From Theobroma cacao (taxonomy: Eukaryota; Streptophyta; Magnoliopsida; Malvales; Malvaceae), in contig NC_030859.1 of assembly GCF_000208745.1 (NCBI RefSeq), forward strand, positions 15,157,177-15,221,176: a stretch of DNA of 64,000 bases. The letters are read 5' to 3'. The translations under genes and the position numbers were made by a program. Below the pieces are notes generated by a model. That model worked only from the letters and a program-made list of their open reading frames with translations. It did no database searches and was not told where the DNA came from. Of the stretch, positions 49,025-60,280 are shown in pieces (positions within the stretch are counted from its first letter, which is position 1; the number at the start of each line of letters is the position of its first letter).

Positions 49025-49125
49025 TTTGTCATATATCTTTCAATCCAGAAGTTCAATTGATGTGATTCTTAAGCCATTGGAAAGTTAAAAGATAGGGCTA
49101 CAACTTTCATGTTTATCACTTTATA
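49025..49125 (-). repeat. Shared ~90-bp LTR motif, copy 3
   Basis: The minus strand reads GATAAACATGAAAGTTGTAG, CTATCTTTTAACTTTCC, AATCACATCAATTGAACTTC. Antisense to its LTR. Confidence 0.8.
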
Positions 49126-49650
49126 CAGTTCAGAGTAGATCAGGGTGAAAAAGACATTCGAAGTTGATAGACCACCGTAGTGCTGGGAGAACAAGGCTGC
49201 AGCATTGGTGAAAGGAAACACAACACATTTTCCCAAGAGCTCAACACCATAGAGCTGACTAAGTAGCACTGCAGCGTTAGGCGATTTTCCAAAAATAAAA
49301 AGTTGATAAGATTTTGGAAATTAGTTTACTTTGAGGCTATTTAAGGGACCTTTTTCGGAGGTTTAAATGAGGAGGTAACAAGCAACTATTTTGGTGATTT
49401 GGAGCCAAGAACAAAGCAAGAAAACAAGAGAATTTGAGAGAGAATGGAGATCATAAAGCTTTAATAATTAGTTTCTTTCTCTACTTCGGCGTTTTTCTTA
49501 TTTTCTTTGACTTGGATTCATGGCTAAATTTCTTTGGATGTTGCTTTTATTGTGTAATAGGTTTTAAGAATGTATGTATTACAATTATGTATGTTAATGG
49601 ATGTGATATGATGTTTCTGCATGTGATGATAAATGTTTGATGTTGTAATG

Positions 49651-49735
49651 ATATGAGGCTTGCTTGGGCATAACGGGTTATACTCGTTTAGGTCCATGCG
49701 CCGGTCACAATCTCCTCAAGAAATGGGATGTGACA
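49651..49735 (+). mobile_element. Terminal scrap of a gypsy LTR fused to mid-RT
   Basis: GGCTTGCTTGGGCATAACGG to GGATGTGACA resembles the ends of LTR D (59030-59108) and LTR C (54870-54952). It is followed at once by RT coding sequence, with no PBS, gag or protease. Confidence 0.6.
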
Positions 49736-52168
49736 CGTTTGGACTCACTAATGCACCTGCAGCATTCGTGGATTTAATGAACAGGGTTTTTTGGGCATAT
49801 TTAGATAGATTTGTGGTCGTGTTTATCGATGATATTTTGGAGTACTCTAAGAGCTTGGAGGAACATAAACAATATCTAAGAATTGTGTTATAGACCTTGA
49901 GAGAGGATAAACTATATGTTAAATTTTTGAAATGTGAGTTTTAACTGAGTAAAGTCAGTTTCTTAGGACATGTTGTGTCTAAGCAAGGGGTACAAGTGGA
50001 TCTTAGCAAAGTGGAAGCTGTGGAGAATTGGCTAAGGCTGACGTCTGTAACAAAAGTTAGAAGCTTTTTGGATTTAGCTGGATGTTACAGACGATTTGTG
50101 CAAGAATTTTCAAAGATTGCATTCCCTTTGACAATATTGACTTGGAAAGGAGTTAAGTTTGATTGGATTGATGCATGTGAGCTCGTTTTTAAAGAGTTAA
50201 AGCTTGTCTCACTTTTGCACTAGTGTTAAATTGGCCATGTGGATCTGGAGGCTATATTGTGTATTACGATGCATCACGGGGTTGGATTGGGTCACGTGTT
50301 GATGCAACATGGAAAGGTTATAGCGTACGCTCCCAACAATTGAAAAGGCATGAATAGAACTACCCTACGCACAACCTAAAGATAGCCGCAATTGTATTTG
50401 CTTTGAAAATTTGGCACCATTATCTCTATGGTGAAACTTGCGACATATATTCTAATCACAAGAGTTTGAAGTATATATTTCAACAAAGAGATTTGAATTT
50501 GAGACAGTGTAGATGGTTGGAACTATTGAAAGATTATGACTACACCATACTCTACCATTTAGGCAAGGCCAATGTGGTGGCAGATGCCTTGAGTTGAAAA
50601 TCAATGGGGAGTTTGGCACACATGACAATAAGGAAAAGATCTTTGGTGAAGAGCTTGTATGATCAGGGCAATATGGGTGTACATTTTGAGGTTAATGATT
50701 CTAATGCCTTCTTAACTCATTTTAGATTTTGACCAGTGATACTATATCAAATTAATGCTACCTAGGATCAAGATGAATATATGGTGAAAATATTTGAAGA
50801 CAAGAGCGAAGAGAAAGCTTGAGACTTTGTGTATGGCACATATGGTTTAATGAGATATCGATCATGAGTTTATGTGCTGAATATGGATAATTTGAGAGAT
50901 GAGATTTTGGAAGAAGTGCATGTTGTAGCTTATGCATTCCACCCAGGAGCCATCAAGATGTATCATGATTTGAAGTATGTGCATTGGTGGCCAAGACTAA
51001 AAAGAGATGTGGCAGAATATGTCTCTAAGTGTTTGACATGTCAACAAGTGAAAGCTGAAGATCAAAGACCTTCAGATTGCTACAACTATTACCAATTTTC
51101 AAATGGAAATTGGAACTTGTAGCGATGGACTTTGTCATGGGTGTACCACAAGTTAGGGGTGGCTATGATGCCATTTGGGTGATAATTGATTGGCTAACTA
51201 AGTCTGCTCACTTATCGCCAGTCAAGACTAAGTATAGAGTAGCTCGGTATACCCAAGTATACATTAATGAGATTGTAAGGCTACATGGATGCTCCAGAAA
51301 TGATAGTCTTTGACAGATAACCACAGTTTATGAGTAAATTTTAGAGGAAATTTCAAGAGGCTTTAGGCACGAGATTGGATTTTCATATGGCTTTCCACCC
51401 ACAAACGGATGGCTAGTCTGAGCACACTATCCAAATGCTCGAAGATATGTTGAAGGCAATTGTGCTCGATTTTAGAGTCTCATGAAACCATTGCTTGCCT
51501 TTGGTCGAGTTTGCTTATAACAATAGCTATCAACCCACGATCGGTATGGCACCATATGAGGCTTTATATAGGTGAAGGGTAAATCGCTTATTAGTCGGTT
51601 TGAAATGGGAGAAAGAAAGCTCTTAAGACCAGAGTTGGTCCATGATGCTGAACGAGGTGTTCAAGTAATTCAAGAAAGAATGCTAACAACTCAAAGTTGC
51701 CAGAAGTCTTACGTTAATAATAAGCAAAAGCCTTTGAGTTCGAAGTTGGTGATTATGTGTTTTTGAAAGTCTTGCCTACCAAGGGAGTGAGAAGATTTGG
51801 AAAGAAAGGAAAATTGAGCTTTAGATACAGTAGACCTTTTGAGGTGTTCAAGCGAATTGGAGTAGATGTTTATGATTTGGCATTACCTCCCAATTTGTTC
51901 GATGTTCGTCCGATCTTCCATGTATCCATACTTAAAAAGTATGTTCGTGATCCTTCGCATGTAATACAATATGATAAAGTTTAGTCACAAGACGGACTTA
52001 ATTATAAGGAGCAACCCATAGCCATATTGGATCAACAAGTAAAACGGCTTTGCTCCAAGGATATTGCTACGGTGAAAGTATTATGGCAAAGACTTTCGGT
52101 TGAAGAAGCCATATGGGAACTCGAAAAGAAAATGAGAGAGAAATATCCCTATCTATTTAAGGTTTAAT
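49736..52168 (+). pseudogene. Gypsy C pol remnant: RT (C-terminal half), RNase H, integrase
   Basis: Domains in order: RT palm from [18 protein letters not shown] with catalytic [11 protein letters not shown]; thumb GVQVDLSKVEAVENW and LDLAGCYRRFVQEFSK; RNase H with [18 protein letters not shown] and [12 protein letters not shown]; integrase zinc domain AYAFHPGAIKMYH to KCLTCQQVKAE; core VAMDFVMGVPQ and TKSAHLSPVKTKY; C-terminal GKLSFRYSRPFEVFKRIGV, FHVSILKKYVRDPSHVI; and an end reading ILDQQVKRLCS to KMREKYPYLFKV. Stops at 49891, 50220, 50595, 51311 and elsewhere, plus shifts near 51110. The second integrase catalytic Asp region is lost. It lacks everything 5' of mid-RT. Inactive remnant of a chromovirus-like element. 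Confidence 0.9.
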
Positions 52169-52221
52169 ATATTTGTATGTTGAAATGTGGCATATGATTT
52201 GAATTTGGGAAAGAATTTCTT

Positions 52222-52236
52222 TTAAGAAGGGGAGAA
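52222..52236 (+). other. Polypurine tract of gypsy C
   Basis: TTAAGAAGGGGAGAA directly before the LTR start TGTAAGACCCCC. Confidence 0.8.
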
Positions 52237-52469
52237 TGTAAGACCCCCGATTTTTAATGTTAACTATGTATGCTGCAGGACAAGCTTATAAGTTGATGTG
52301 AACTTCGATGTACATGTTTATGAATTTGAGGAATGCCTATGTCCATAGAGAGATTCTGATCATGAAAAGTATGAGTATACAAAACCTCAATTGATGTTCT
52401 ACATACACTTGGCACATGAATGATATAATGCATTTGTTTGGCATTAAGATGAGTATGATATGTGCACCC

Positions 52470-52556
52470 GAGCATTTGTCTCATTGGTTGGTGCATAATC
52501 CCCCTACCTAAAAAGCAGGGTTCAAATCCCCCCTCCCTCAATTATAAAATAAAAGA
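52470..52556 (+). repeat. tRNA-derived SINE-like fragment
   Basis: Has a B-box-like GGTTCAAATCC (about 52510) preceded by TCATTGGTTGGTGCATAA, and followed by a pyrimidine-rich stretch and an A/T-rich end. It does not fold as a tRNA, so a SINE remnant nested in the LTR is more likely. It could also be chance. Confidence 0.4.
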
Positions 52557-53861
52557 TGAGTATGATATGTATGCAAGTAATGCTATGTTTAAGTGATATG
52601 TTATATGACATAGATCATGAATGAGAAATTGGTGTGCATGATGAACCTGTGTGTTCATTTTAAGTGAAATATGAATGATTGGAGGTTGTGGAGAAGATTT
52701 AGAATGAGTTTAAACTTCAAAGAGATCAATTTGTACGAATTTGGACCTAAAGAGTCGATCTTAGTGCATGGAGGATCAATCTTGTGAAGTAAAGAGCAAA
52801 AGAGGTAAGTACACTAGCCTGGGATTGACTTTAGAGCCCTTGTAGTCAATATTAGGTAGGGAAATGGGAGGAAGGGTGAGCAATTTGTTCCAGGATTGAC
52901 TACAAAGCTCCCATAGTGGATCTTAGGCTGCCATATTAGCCAAATTTAGGCTTAAAAGCCCCAAAACTCGATTATTCATCACTTTCTCTCTACACCTTCA
53001 TTTTCCACCCATTTTCTCTCAGCTCTTGCATCTTTCAAACCCACTAGATTTCGTTAATAAACCAAGGATTTTGAGTGTTGGAACTAAGAGTTTTTACCTC
53101 ATAAAGGCTTGGTAGATGATTTTCACTTTCTCTCTTTAAAAATTCAAACCTTAGCTTCCAAGAATAATTTTTAAAGCTATGTAGAGTGGATTGGAGTGGA
53201 TTGAAGCTTGGGAAACACTTCTAAAGGTAAGATTAAGCATTTTTATTGATTGATTTCTAATTTGAACTGTTGATAACTTAGATTTAATTTGATTAAGCTT
53301 TGAAGGAAAATTACCCTCTTAAGTTAACTAGAGATATGGGGTAAATAATTGTGCAATCTAGCCTCTAAGGTATGGGTTTAGCTCATTATTGAAAGATTTG
53401 AGCTAATATGTTAGATTGCTAAGAATTTGCTTAATTTTAGAAAAGTTGGCATTTTTCGAAAGCCATGATTTAACTAGTTTTGTGATGTTTTGATATGCTT
53501 AAGGGAAGATTGAGCAATTTGGGCTTATTGATGAGCTGAAATACAGTTAGAGGACAAGAATCAATGTTTAGTTGTGGAGTACCTCCAATTTGTCACTATG
53601 AGTGGGTTAATTAAATGCATGTGATGCATAATGCATGGAAAATGCATTGAACTAGTACTATATTATGAATGTAGGCCTAGTTGAACATGCCTAGGCTAGA
53701 GAACTATGTATGTACATATGTGAATGTGATTGCCTAGGCTAGAATATTGTTAATGTACATCTTGGTATATGTGTTTGTTTGTGTGTGCATGCGAGGATGG
53801 TGGTAAATAGGGGCTAGGGTTTAGTCCCACCTACAGTGCTGTGATATGGCTTGTCAGGAGA

Positions 53862-54015
53862 TTACTCAGGGTGATGTCGTTAGTGGGAGATTGCTTTGGG
53901 TGATGCCGACTGTCGGGAGATTACTCCGGTCGATGATGTGATACTTACCATTGGGAGATTACCTTGGGTGATGTTGACGTAAGGAGATTACTCCGGTCGA
54001 TGATGTGATGCTCCC
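53862..54015 (+). repeat. Minisatellite in LTR C with GGGAGATTACTCCGG units
   Basis: About five units of GGAGATTACT(C)C/TGGGTGATG followed by variable spacers. Two units share CTCCGGTCGATGATGTGAT exactly. Confidence 0.8.
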
Positions 54016-54952
54016 CCTATTGCCTCGACATGTGCATGACTTTTATTTTGCCAGCTGCAGCAGCACTGGGCATGATTTATTTTTTCGTTGGTTGGCCATT
54101 GTGCGTGATTTGACTATGTGCATGGAAGGACCACTCGCTGATATGATGTGATGTGAATTGATTTATATACGACGTGTGATAGCCTTAGAGAGGCTCAATT
54201 AAACATGATATGAATCAATATGATACTTCGACAGCTAAAGTGTGCCATGGAAAATGGTGTACTTGACTTTGAATTGGCTTCAAAAGTAATCCTAATGATG
54301 TGTGTGATGATTTTTACAAATGTTAAGGATGATGATATACCCTCATATTAGAGACTCAAGGATAATGATATGCTTTCTATTCAAAGATGTTTGCTAGTTT
54401 TTGTAGACACACTAGGAGTGGAATATTTATTATGTGTCCAATATATGTATATAAATTTGATTTTTTGTACCACTCAATGAGTACTATAGTGCTTACCCAT
54501 TTTGTACCATGTGTAGATGAATTGGCCACTGGACAAGACATGGCAAGGGTTGTTTATTGACAGATCAGTTTTAGTATTCGGTAGGTCCCTTATTTTGGTC
54601 ACTTTGTTGGGTCAAGTCCACATTAGCTTCCGCGCTCTAAATTTTAAGTTTAGAAAGAAATGTATATGGATATTGTAGGCACTGAGTGCCATGTTATATT
54701 GTGTACTAAGGGTTGTTATGTGTGAACTCGCCTTGAATGGTCAACGTATGACCTCACGATAACTATATGAACTTGTGTGGCAGGGATATTGTGTATTATG
54801 TTGAAGTTGAACCTTAGTTTTGAATATTTGGTAATGAAATCCCTTGTTTATGAGTTATTTGATTTTTGAATCCTAAGGCTTGCTCGGGTCTCGTAGGCTT
54901 TCCCTACCATGCTTGTGCTCAGATCACAAACCCCCAGGTTTGGGTCCTGACA

Positions 54953-55178
54953 TTTTTGGTGACGTTGCTAGGGAATTGGGCCAAATTTTCTTTGTTAATA
55001 TTAATACCAAGCAATCTTAGTTTACATTTAGACTTTCTTTTTGTTTATTGTTAGGCACTTTTGGTCATTGTATGTGAAGAGCTAAAAATTTAGAAATAGT
55101 TCCTTTTGATCTCGAAATTTAAAAGACTTTTCAAAAACTAAAAGGGAAAATTTATAAGCTTTTTCTCACGTCGAAACA
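54953..55178 (+). other. Athila-like PBS and gag leader
   Basis: TTTTTGGTGACGTTGCTAGG begins immediately after LTR C. It matches the Asp-type PBS at 48168. The leader that follows (TTAATATTAATACCAAGCAA) is the same as after 48191 and, inverted, near 4720-4745. Confidence 0.65.
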
Positions 55179-55697
55179 ATGTCTGATCAACAAGAAAAAA
55201 ATAAGTCTTTGCGAGAACATGCTATGCTTCTCATTCAAGGTAGTCATTCGAGCATCTGTAGACCTACCATCCAAACCAATAATTTTGAGATTAAACCTAC
55301 AATCATTCAGATGATTTAGACTTTAGTTCATTTTAGGGGATAGTCGAATGATTATCCTAATGCACATATTGTGAATTTCTTAGAGATTTATGATATTTTC
55401 AAAAATAATGGCGTTATTGATGATGCCATTAGGTTAAGGCTTTTGCTTTTTTCACTGAGATATAAGGCAAAGAGTTGGTTAAATTCACTTCTATCTAGTT
55501 CAATTAATGGTTGTGATGATTTAGCTAAGAAATTCTTGGCAAAATTTTTTCCACCTGTTAAGACAGTAAAGTTGTGTAATGATATCACTTCTTTTGTGCA
55601 ACTTGATTCTGAAACCTTGTACGAGGCCTGGGAAAGGTATAACGATTTGTTAAGGAGATGTCCTCACCATGGGTTACTTAAATGGCTGCAAGTTTAG
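55179..55697 (+). pseudogene. Athila-like gag pseudogene (N-terminal and capsid core)
   Basis: The frame from MSDQQEKNKSLREHAMLLIQ at 55179 runs in register to 55697, with two in-frame TAGs between about 55316 and 55345. Core motifs: NAHIVNFLEIYDIFKNNG, DDAIRLRLLLFSLRYKAKSW, DDLAKKFLAKFFPPVK, ETLYEAWERYNDLLRRCPHH. This is the same Retrotrans_gag family as the minus-strand copy at 3930-4558. It ends at TAG 55695-55697, and the rest of gag-pol is missing. The antisense ORF at 55388 is a shadow. Confidence 0.88.
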
Positions 55698-56306
55698 AGT
55701 TTTAATAAGTTAAGATTTATCTAATAAGCACTCGATCATGAAATTATTGAAGTTTTGTTTTTGGGAATATGGTTACTAATGGTTACCGGATTTGAATCAT
55801 CCGTGATGTTAAACATATTGAATAAATAAAGAGCATTTGATCCTTATGTATTGTGAAATGCTTAAATGGAATTTATATGGGAGAATGAAAAATGAAATAG
55901 AGATTGGTTGACAAATTAGACCTATAATCAATGGTGGAATAGATGCTTGAATATTGGAAGGTTTTATGAAGGAGCAAGGTAAAGGAGTTATGGATGGTTA
56001 AGTAAACATGCATAATTGATGATTTAAGGATGATTTGATTGAGGAGTGACTGGAATTAATAGCTTATTTGAATTCTTTTCATAAGATGAAGGATGATATT
56101 ACTTTGATCCAACAAGAGTAGTACACTTAACTATATACTATGACATTGTCGAGTTTTCTATAAGATTGGAAGTCGATATGATGCATAAACCAAGATTCTA
56201 TGTTAAGAATGCCCGACGAAAGTGATGTAGCAAAACTGTAGAATTTTGATTATTCACCCTACGCCGATTTGAATTCGAGGACGAATTCATTTTAAGTATG
56301 GGAGAC
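55698..56306 (+). other. Internal 3' end of gypsy D with polypurine tract
   Basis: Non-coding by eye, ending AATTCGAGGACGAATTCATT then TTAAGTATGGGAGAC just before LTR D. This is the usual 3' leader and polypurine tract of chromovirus-like elements. No pol domain recognised, so most of element D is gone. Confidence 0.65.
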
Positions 56307-57639
56307 TGTAGTACCCCGTATTTTGATACGGTGGCTAATAAAGTTTATGGATACCAATTGAGGTTGATTACTGAGTTAAAAGGGTAATTCAAAAGTGAAC
56401 TTGTGAAATCTCGATCTCCATAGACATATAACTAGAAGTAGACGCAATAATGCGGACCAAGGATAATTTTGTAATTTCTTTTGGTGAGCTCTTACGAGTG
56501 GGTTTTTTTTTATGCTATTAAGGTCTAAATAGGCCTAAGGAATGAATAAATGATGTTTATGATGGTAAATAAATGAAGAAGATAAAAATAATGATAATTT
56601 CCATGGTAGGGGTAAAATGGTCATTTTGCAACTCAGGTCTAAATTTTTAAGTTTCATGAACCCGAGTACCTTTAGACTATTATGGACTTTGTTTCGGTAT
56701 CAAAAGAGAAAAAAGGTTGCACAAAGGATGGGAGGAAGACAAAACCACCATGTTAAGGGCATTTTGATAATTTTGGTGGAAATTTGGATTAACTTAAAGT
56801 ATAAATATCTGAGCTCCAACAGCTTCTCCTTCTTCTTCTTCCTCCCCTTTCACGTTCCTTTTATCCGTCATAGAAGCTTGCTTTGCAACTTCCATAACTT
56901 TCTCTCTCTAGCTCCATTTTCATGCTTTTGTGCACTTTTTGGTAAAACCTTTGTGCTCTTTCACTCTCCCACCTTAAAACCCTCAAAAGTCTTTGTTCAG
57001 CACTTTCTCTCACTAGTTGAAGTTTTAGAGAGAGAAAGAAAGACTTGCCATAGTAGCTTGGAAGGTTTTAAAAAGGAATTCAACTACAAAAAACCACCAA
57101 GGTGTGTAATGAATTAAGTTAAATTTTCAAGTTGTTGATAATGGTTGATGATTAGAGTGGTGAGTTAATCTATTGTTGAGATTGTTATTCCTTTTTAAGG
57201 TGACTAGAGTGGTGAAATAAATAGCCACCTAATGGTGATTGAAAGCTAGTTAGGAATAACTAGCTGAACTTGAGTTAAGAAATAGCTTTTAGAATATTAT
57301 TAATACCAATTTGGGTTGGTTGTGATGTTGTGTGTGTATAGGTTCCAACAAGGCCTCACCTGCCCATTTGAACCATTAGTGGAGGTGAGAGTCGATTGGA
57401 GGTTCAACAATATTGGTGAGTGAACTTGCATTTCAAAATGGTATTAGGAATGTGAATGTATTTGCACAAGACCTTTGAATGATTTTATCTAAATTTTTTT
57501 CATAAAACGGGTGCCTTGGGAACAAGCCCTTGATAAATTGTTTCTATGTTGTGACATGTGGCTGTTATGGATTCTTGTACTACTACATTGTGTTGGTATA
57601 TATATATATGTTATGCATTGATGGTGGATATTGTGTGAT

Positions 57640-57836
57640 AATGAGAACCGTGCGTGTGCACGATATGGGGGGATGCACATACGGGTGATGACGGTGGTGA
57701 GGGAGTTGGATGATGAGAGTGCCCGTGTGCATGATGTGGGGGGATGCACACGATGGCACTGACTGTGTACGATGTGGGGGGATGCACACGATAACTCCGG
57801 CTATGTGCACAATGTGGGGGGATGCATATGAGTCGG
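57640..57836 (+). repeat. Minisatellite in LTR D with ATGTGGGGGGATGCACA units
   Basis: Four units, each with TGTGCACGATATGGGGGGAT or a close variant and spacers of about 40-50 bp (near 57652, 57727, 57768, 57806). Each contains a G6 run. Confidence 0.9.
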
Positions 57837-58081
57837 ATGAGATGATGATGGTTTTGGTGTTTATCTCTGTATATATGTGTATATATGTTTATGGAATAAA
57901 AACTCATAAATATGGTATATGATTGTAATGCATGTGAAAATTTGGCATGTTGAAATTGGCATGATGAATCTTGAGAATTTCTCATTTTCTTGCAAATTGA
58001 TTTTTATTGCAACACCAAATGGATTTTTAGTGCAAAAGAGGTCCTTTTTACACTTAGGTGCCCTGGTTCTTGCTGCAGCAT

Positions 58082-58411
58082 TCTCGCTGCAGCGAGAAAC
58101 ATTCTGTTTTGGCAGCAAACAACTCGTTACAGTGAGAATAAATCTCGCTGCAGTGAGAAACTCTCAGGTTTTGATGCAGTTCTTTCACTTTGATGAAGAT
58201 TTTGACCATATTGTTGTCCGAACTGGGAAAAGTGGTAAACATGAAAGTCGTATCCTTGTCTCTTAGCTTTCTAATGGTCCAAAAATCAGGTCAATTGAAA
58301 TTCTGTAATGGGAGATATGATAGAAAAACTGAAACACATTCAAACTGACACTATTTCTCCCTACAGCGAGAAACTCTCTGTTTTGGTCGCCTGAATCTCG
58401 CTGCAGCGAGA
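58082..58411. repeat. Array of TCTCGCTGCAGCGAGA palindromes
   Basis: Perfect 16-bp palindromes at 58082-58097 and 58396-58411. One-mismatch copy TCTCGCTGCAGTGAGA at 58143-58158. Half or decayed copies at about 58117-58135 and 58357-58370. Several are followed by AACATTCTGTTTTGG or AACTCTCTGTTTTGG. Confidence 0.9.
58229..58320 (+). repeat. Shared ~90-bp LTR motif, copy 5 (in gypsy LTR D)
   Basis: GTGGTAAACATGAAAGTCGT, CCTTGTCTCTTAGCTTTC, CAGGTCAATTGAAATTCTGT. Same motif as in the Athila-type LTRs but in the opposite orientation relative to LTR direction. Confidence 0.78.
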
Positions 58412-59108
58412 AACTTGTTGCCATGCTTGCTAACTTACTTGATTTTGACATATTTTTCATGCATTTAGCTTCATGGATTGATCTTGGGTTTTTGCAACAC
58501 TATGAGGTTATTAATCAAAGTTTGAAATGAGGGATTTTTAGTAAGAAACTAAATCAATTGCATTGTTTTTGAAACAAGTGCATCATGATTTCCAAATTCT
58601 TCCTTTTGATTGCTTGTTCCCTTCTTATATTCACTCACTGAGTTTTATACTCACGTTAATAAACTTCATGTTTTCAGATTTGGAGGCAGTTGGGACCTAG
58701 ATTGAGTTGTCCACGTATGCTCGCCTTCTTGGTAGATATTTTGGCATCTCAGTAGCTGTACCTTCACCCACGGTCACTCCGCTGACGGTCAAGTGTCTGT
58801 TACCTGTGAACGTGTATATGTAATGTAATCCTCTAGGATCCATATTATAAGTCAATTATGTATATTTGATTACCGATGCCACTATGAGTTGGCAAACAGG
58901 TGACATTATTTTGACATAATAAAATTGTGAGTTTTGGGTCACTATGGAATATTACTGAAATATTTTTAGTTCAAAATTTCAATATGTGGTTTTAGAAATG
59001 ATGGTTGGGAATGATGATCGGGTTTGCATAAAAAGGCTTGCTTGGGCTTAGTGGGCTATGCCCATTGGGCCCATGTGCCAGTCATGGCCCGGTATTTGGG
59101 CTGTGACA

Positions 59109-59721
59109 GCCCCAACGTCAAGTAATGCTTCAAGGGCCTCCAGGATGTTCGACATCGCAACCACCATTAGCTAGTGCTGTGATGCCAAAGAGAAAAAACA
59201 AAAAAAAATAATAAAAAAAGGTTTAACTGGTGGAAAAGACTTTTTGTGCACTTGGACTTCTATATTGACACAATCATGAGCCTATTTAAGCAATCTTTCA
59301 AAGAACAGTTTAAGATTTAAGCAAAAGTTTTCTGAAGAAAAAGAGGCATTGAAGCTAGCAAGAAGGTAAAGAATTCAAAGGAGAAATTGCATATCAAAGA
59401 ATTGACAAATTTTGGTGTTATTTTATTCTTTAGTTTTTTTTATACTTTCTTGTTTAGTTTTAATGTTTATACTTTTTTGGATGATGTTTAAATACATTAT
59501 GTTGAACTAAGTTTTTTAATCTTGAATTGCAATTGAACCTAATGCGTAGTCTAAGCTTTTAATATTCTTTCTTGCTTACTATTGATAATGTTTGATTTGT
59601 TTATTTCAATCTTGTTCTTAATGATTCTGATTGCTTGATCACTAAATAAATTGATTTGGAAACCTAAATGGAATTGAGAGAGCAAGTTTAGAGTAAGCTT
59701 TGGAGGAAATAGTATATGTTC
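59109..59721 (+). mobile_element. Athila-type LTR, left part (before nested solo LTR)
   Basis: TATTTAAG TATA-like box at 59283-59290, and text parallel to 45400-45780 (GACAAATTTTGGTG, TTGCTTGATCACTAAAT). Its 5' half is absent left of 59109, where LTR D ends. It continues after the insertion at 62601. Confidence 0.75.
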
Positions 59722-60280
59722 TGTCAAGCCCAACTCTATAAAATATTTGCCATGTCATTCATGTGCTTGATAATATGTTTGCATACTTGGAAAGCCCGAA
59801 AAAAAATCGTTAAAAGTAGGTAGTGAACCTAGTGGTACAACTAAGCTGAATGAAGCCTCAAACTAGTCCAAAAAGAGATTTTAAGATGAAATTGAGAATT
59901 TTAAAACCCCAGAATGACTTAATATGGTGATTCGAAGTTCGAGGATTAATTTGGAGTCAAATTGGAATTTTCATGACGTAGGGGCAAAATGGTCATTTTG
60001 CCACCCAAGGGAAAAATTGGAAATTTACACCACCCAACACTTATCATGCTTAAGGATTTCATCCATTAACATTTTATATTATGGATAATTGAGATATTTT
60101 ATGTGGTGGTGAAAGAAAGCTTAGTTGTTAAGTGTTAAACATGGACCTATGGAATGGTGACAAGTGGCAAGCTTTCATTTCTTTATAATTTACATTAAAA
60201 ATCAGCACATGACTCTCCCATTTCACTCCCATATGTTCGACCTCACCAAGGAAAAGAGGAAAGAAAGAAAGAACAAAACC

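Larger units (their letters stand above)
48542..49650 (+). mobile_element. Second Athila-type LTR (plus), 3' end lost
   Basis: Starts TGATAACTCTATTATATAGA inside a gag fragment, with the family text GTTATTTTGACACATTTTGG. TATA-like CTATTTAAGG lies at 49338-49347. It carries two copies of the shared 90-bp motif (48850-48945, 49025-49125). It runs to about 49650, where gypsy C sequence begins. The ORF at 49434-49640 is LTR sequence. Confidence 0.75.
52237..54952 (+). mobile_element. 3' LTR of gypsy C (2,716 bp)
   Basis: Starts TGTAAGACCCCCGATTTT after the polypurine tract and ends TTTGGGTCCTGACA. It contains a tRNA-like SINE fragment (52470-52556) and a minisatellite (53862-54015). Its 3' end is followed not by host DNA but directly by an Asp-type PBS of an Athila-like element. 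The short ORFs inside are not genes. Confidence 0.85.
56307..59108 (+). mobile_element. 3' LTR of gypsy D (2,802 bp)
   Basis: Starts TGTAGTACCCCGTATTTTG and ends TATTTGGGCTGTGACA. It contains a minisatellite (57640-57836), the GCTGCAGC palindrome array (58082-58411), and the shared 90-bp motif in sense orientation (58229-58320). The ORF at 56617-57117 overlaps the probable LTR transcript leader and has no family motif. ORFs at 57489-58266 on both strands come from repeats. Confidence 0.85.

Noticed and set aside
52470..52556. Possible tRNA gene (B-box GGTTCAAATCC)
   Set aside because: No cloverleaf can be drawn and the A box is poor. Kept only as a SINE-like fragment.
56617..57117. 166-codon plus ORF
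   Set aside because: Lies wholly within LTR D, spans a probable TATA/leader region, and shows no domain.
57489..58266. Several ORFs on both strands (70-124 codons)
   Set aside because: Arise from the minisatellite and palindrome repeats of LTR D.
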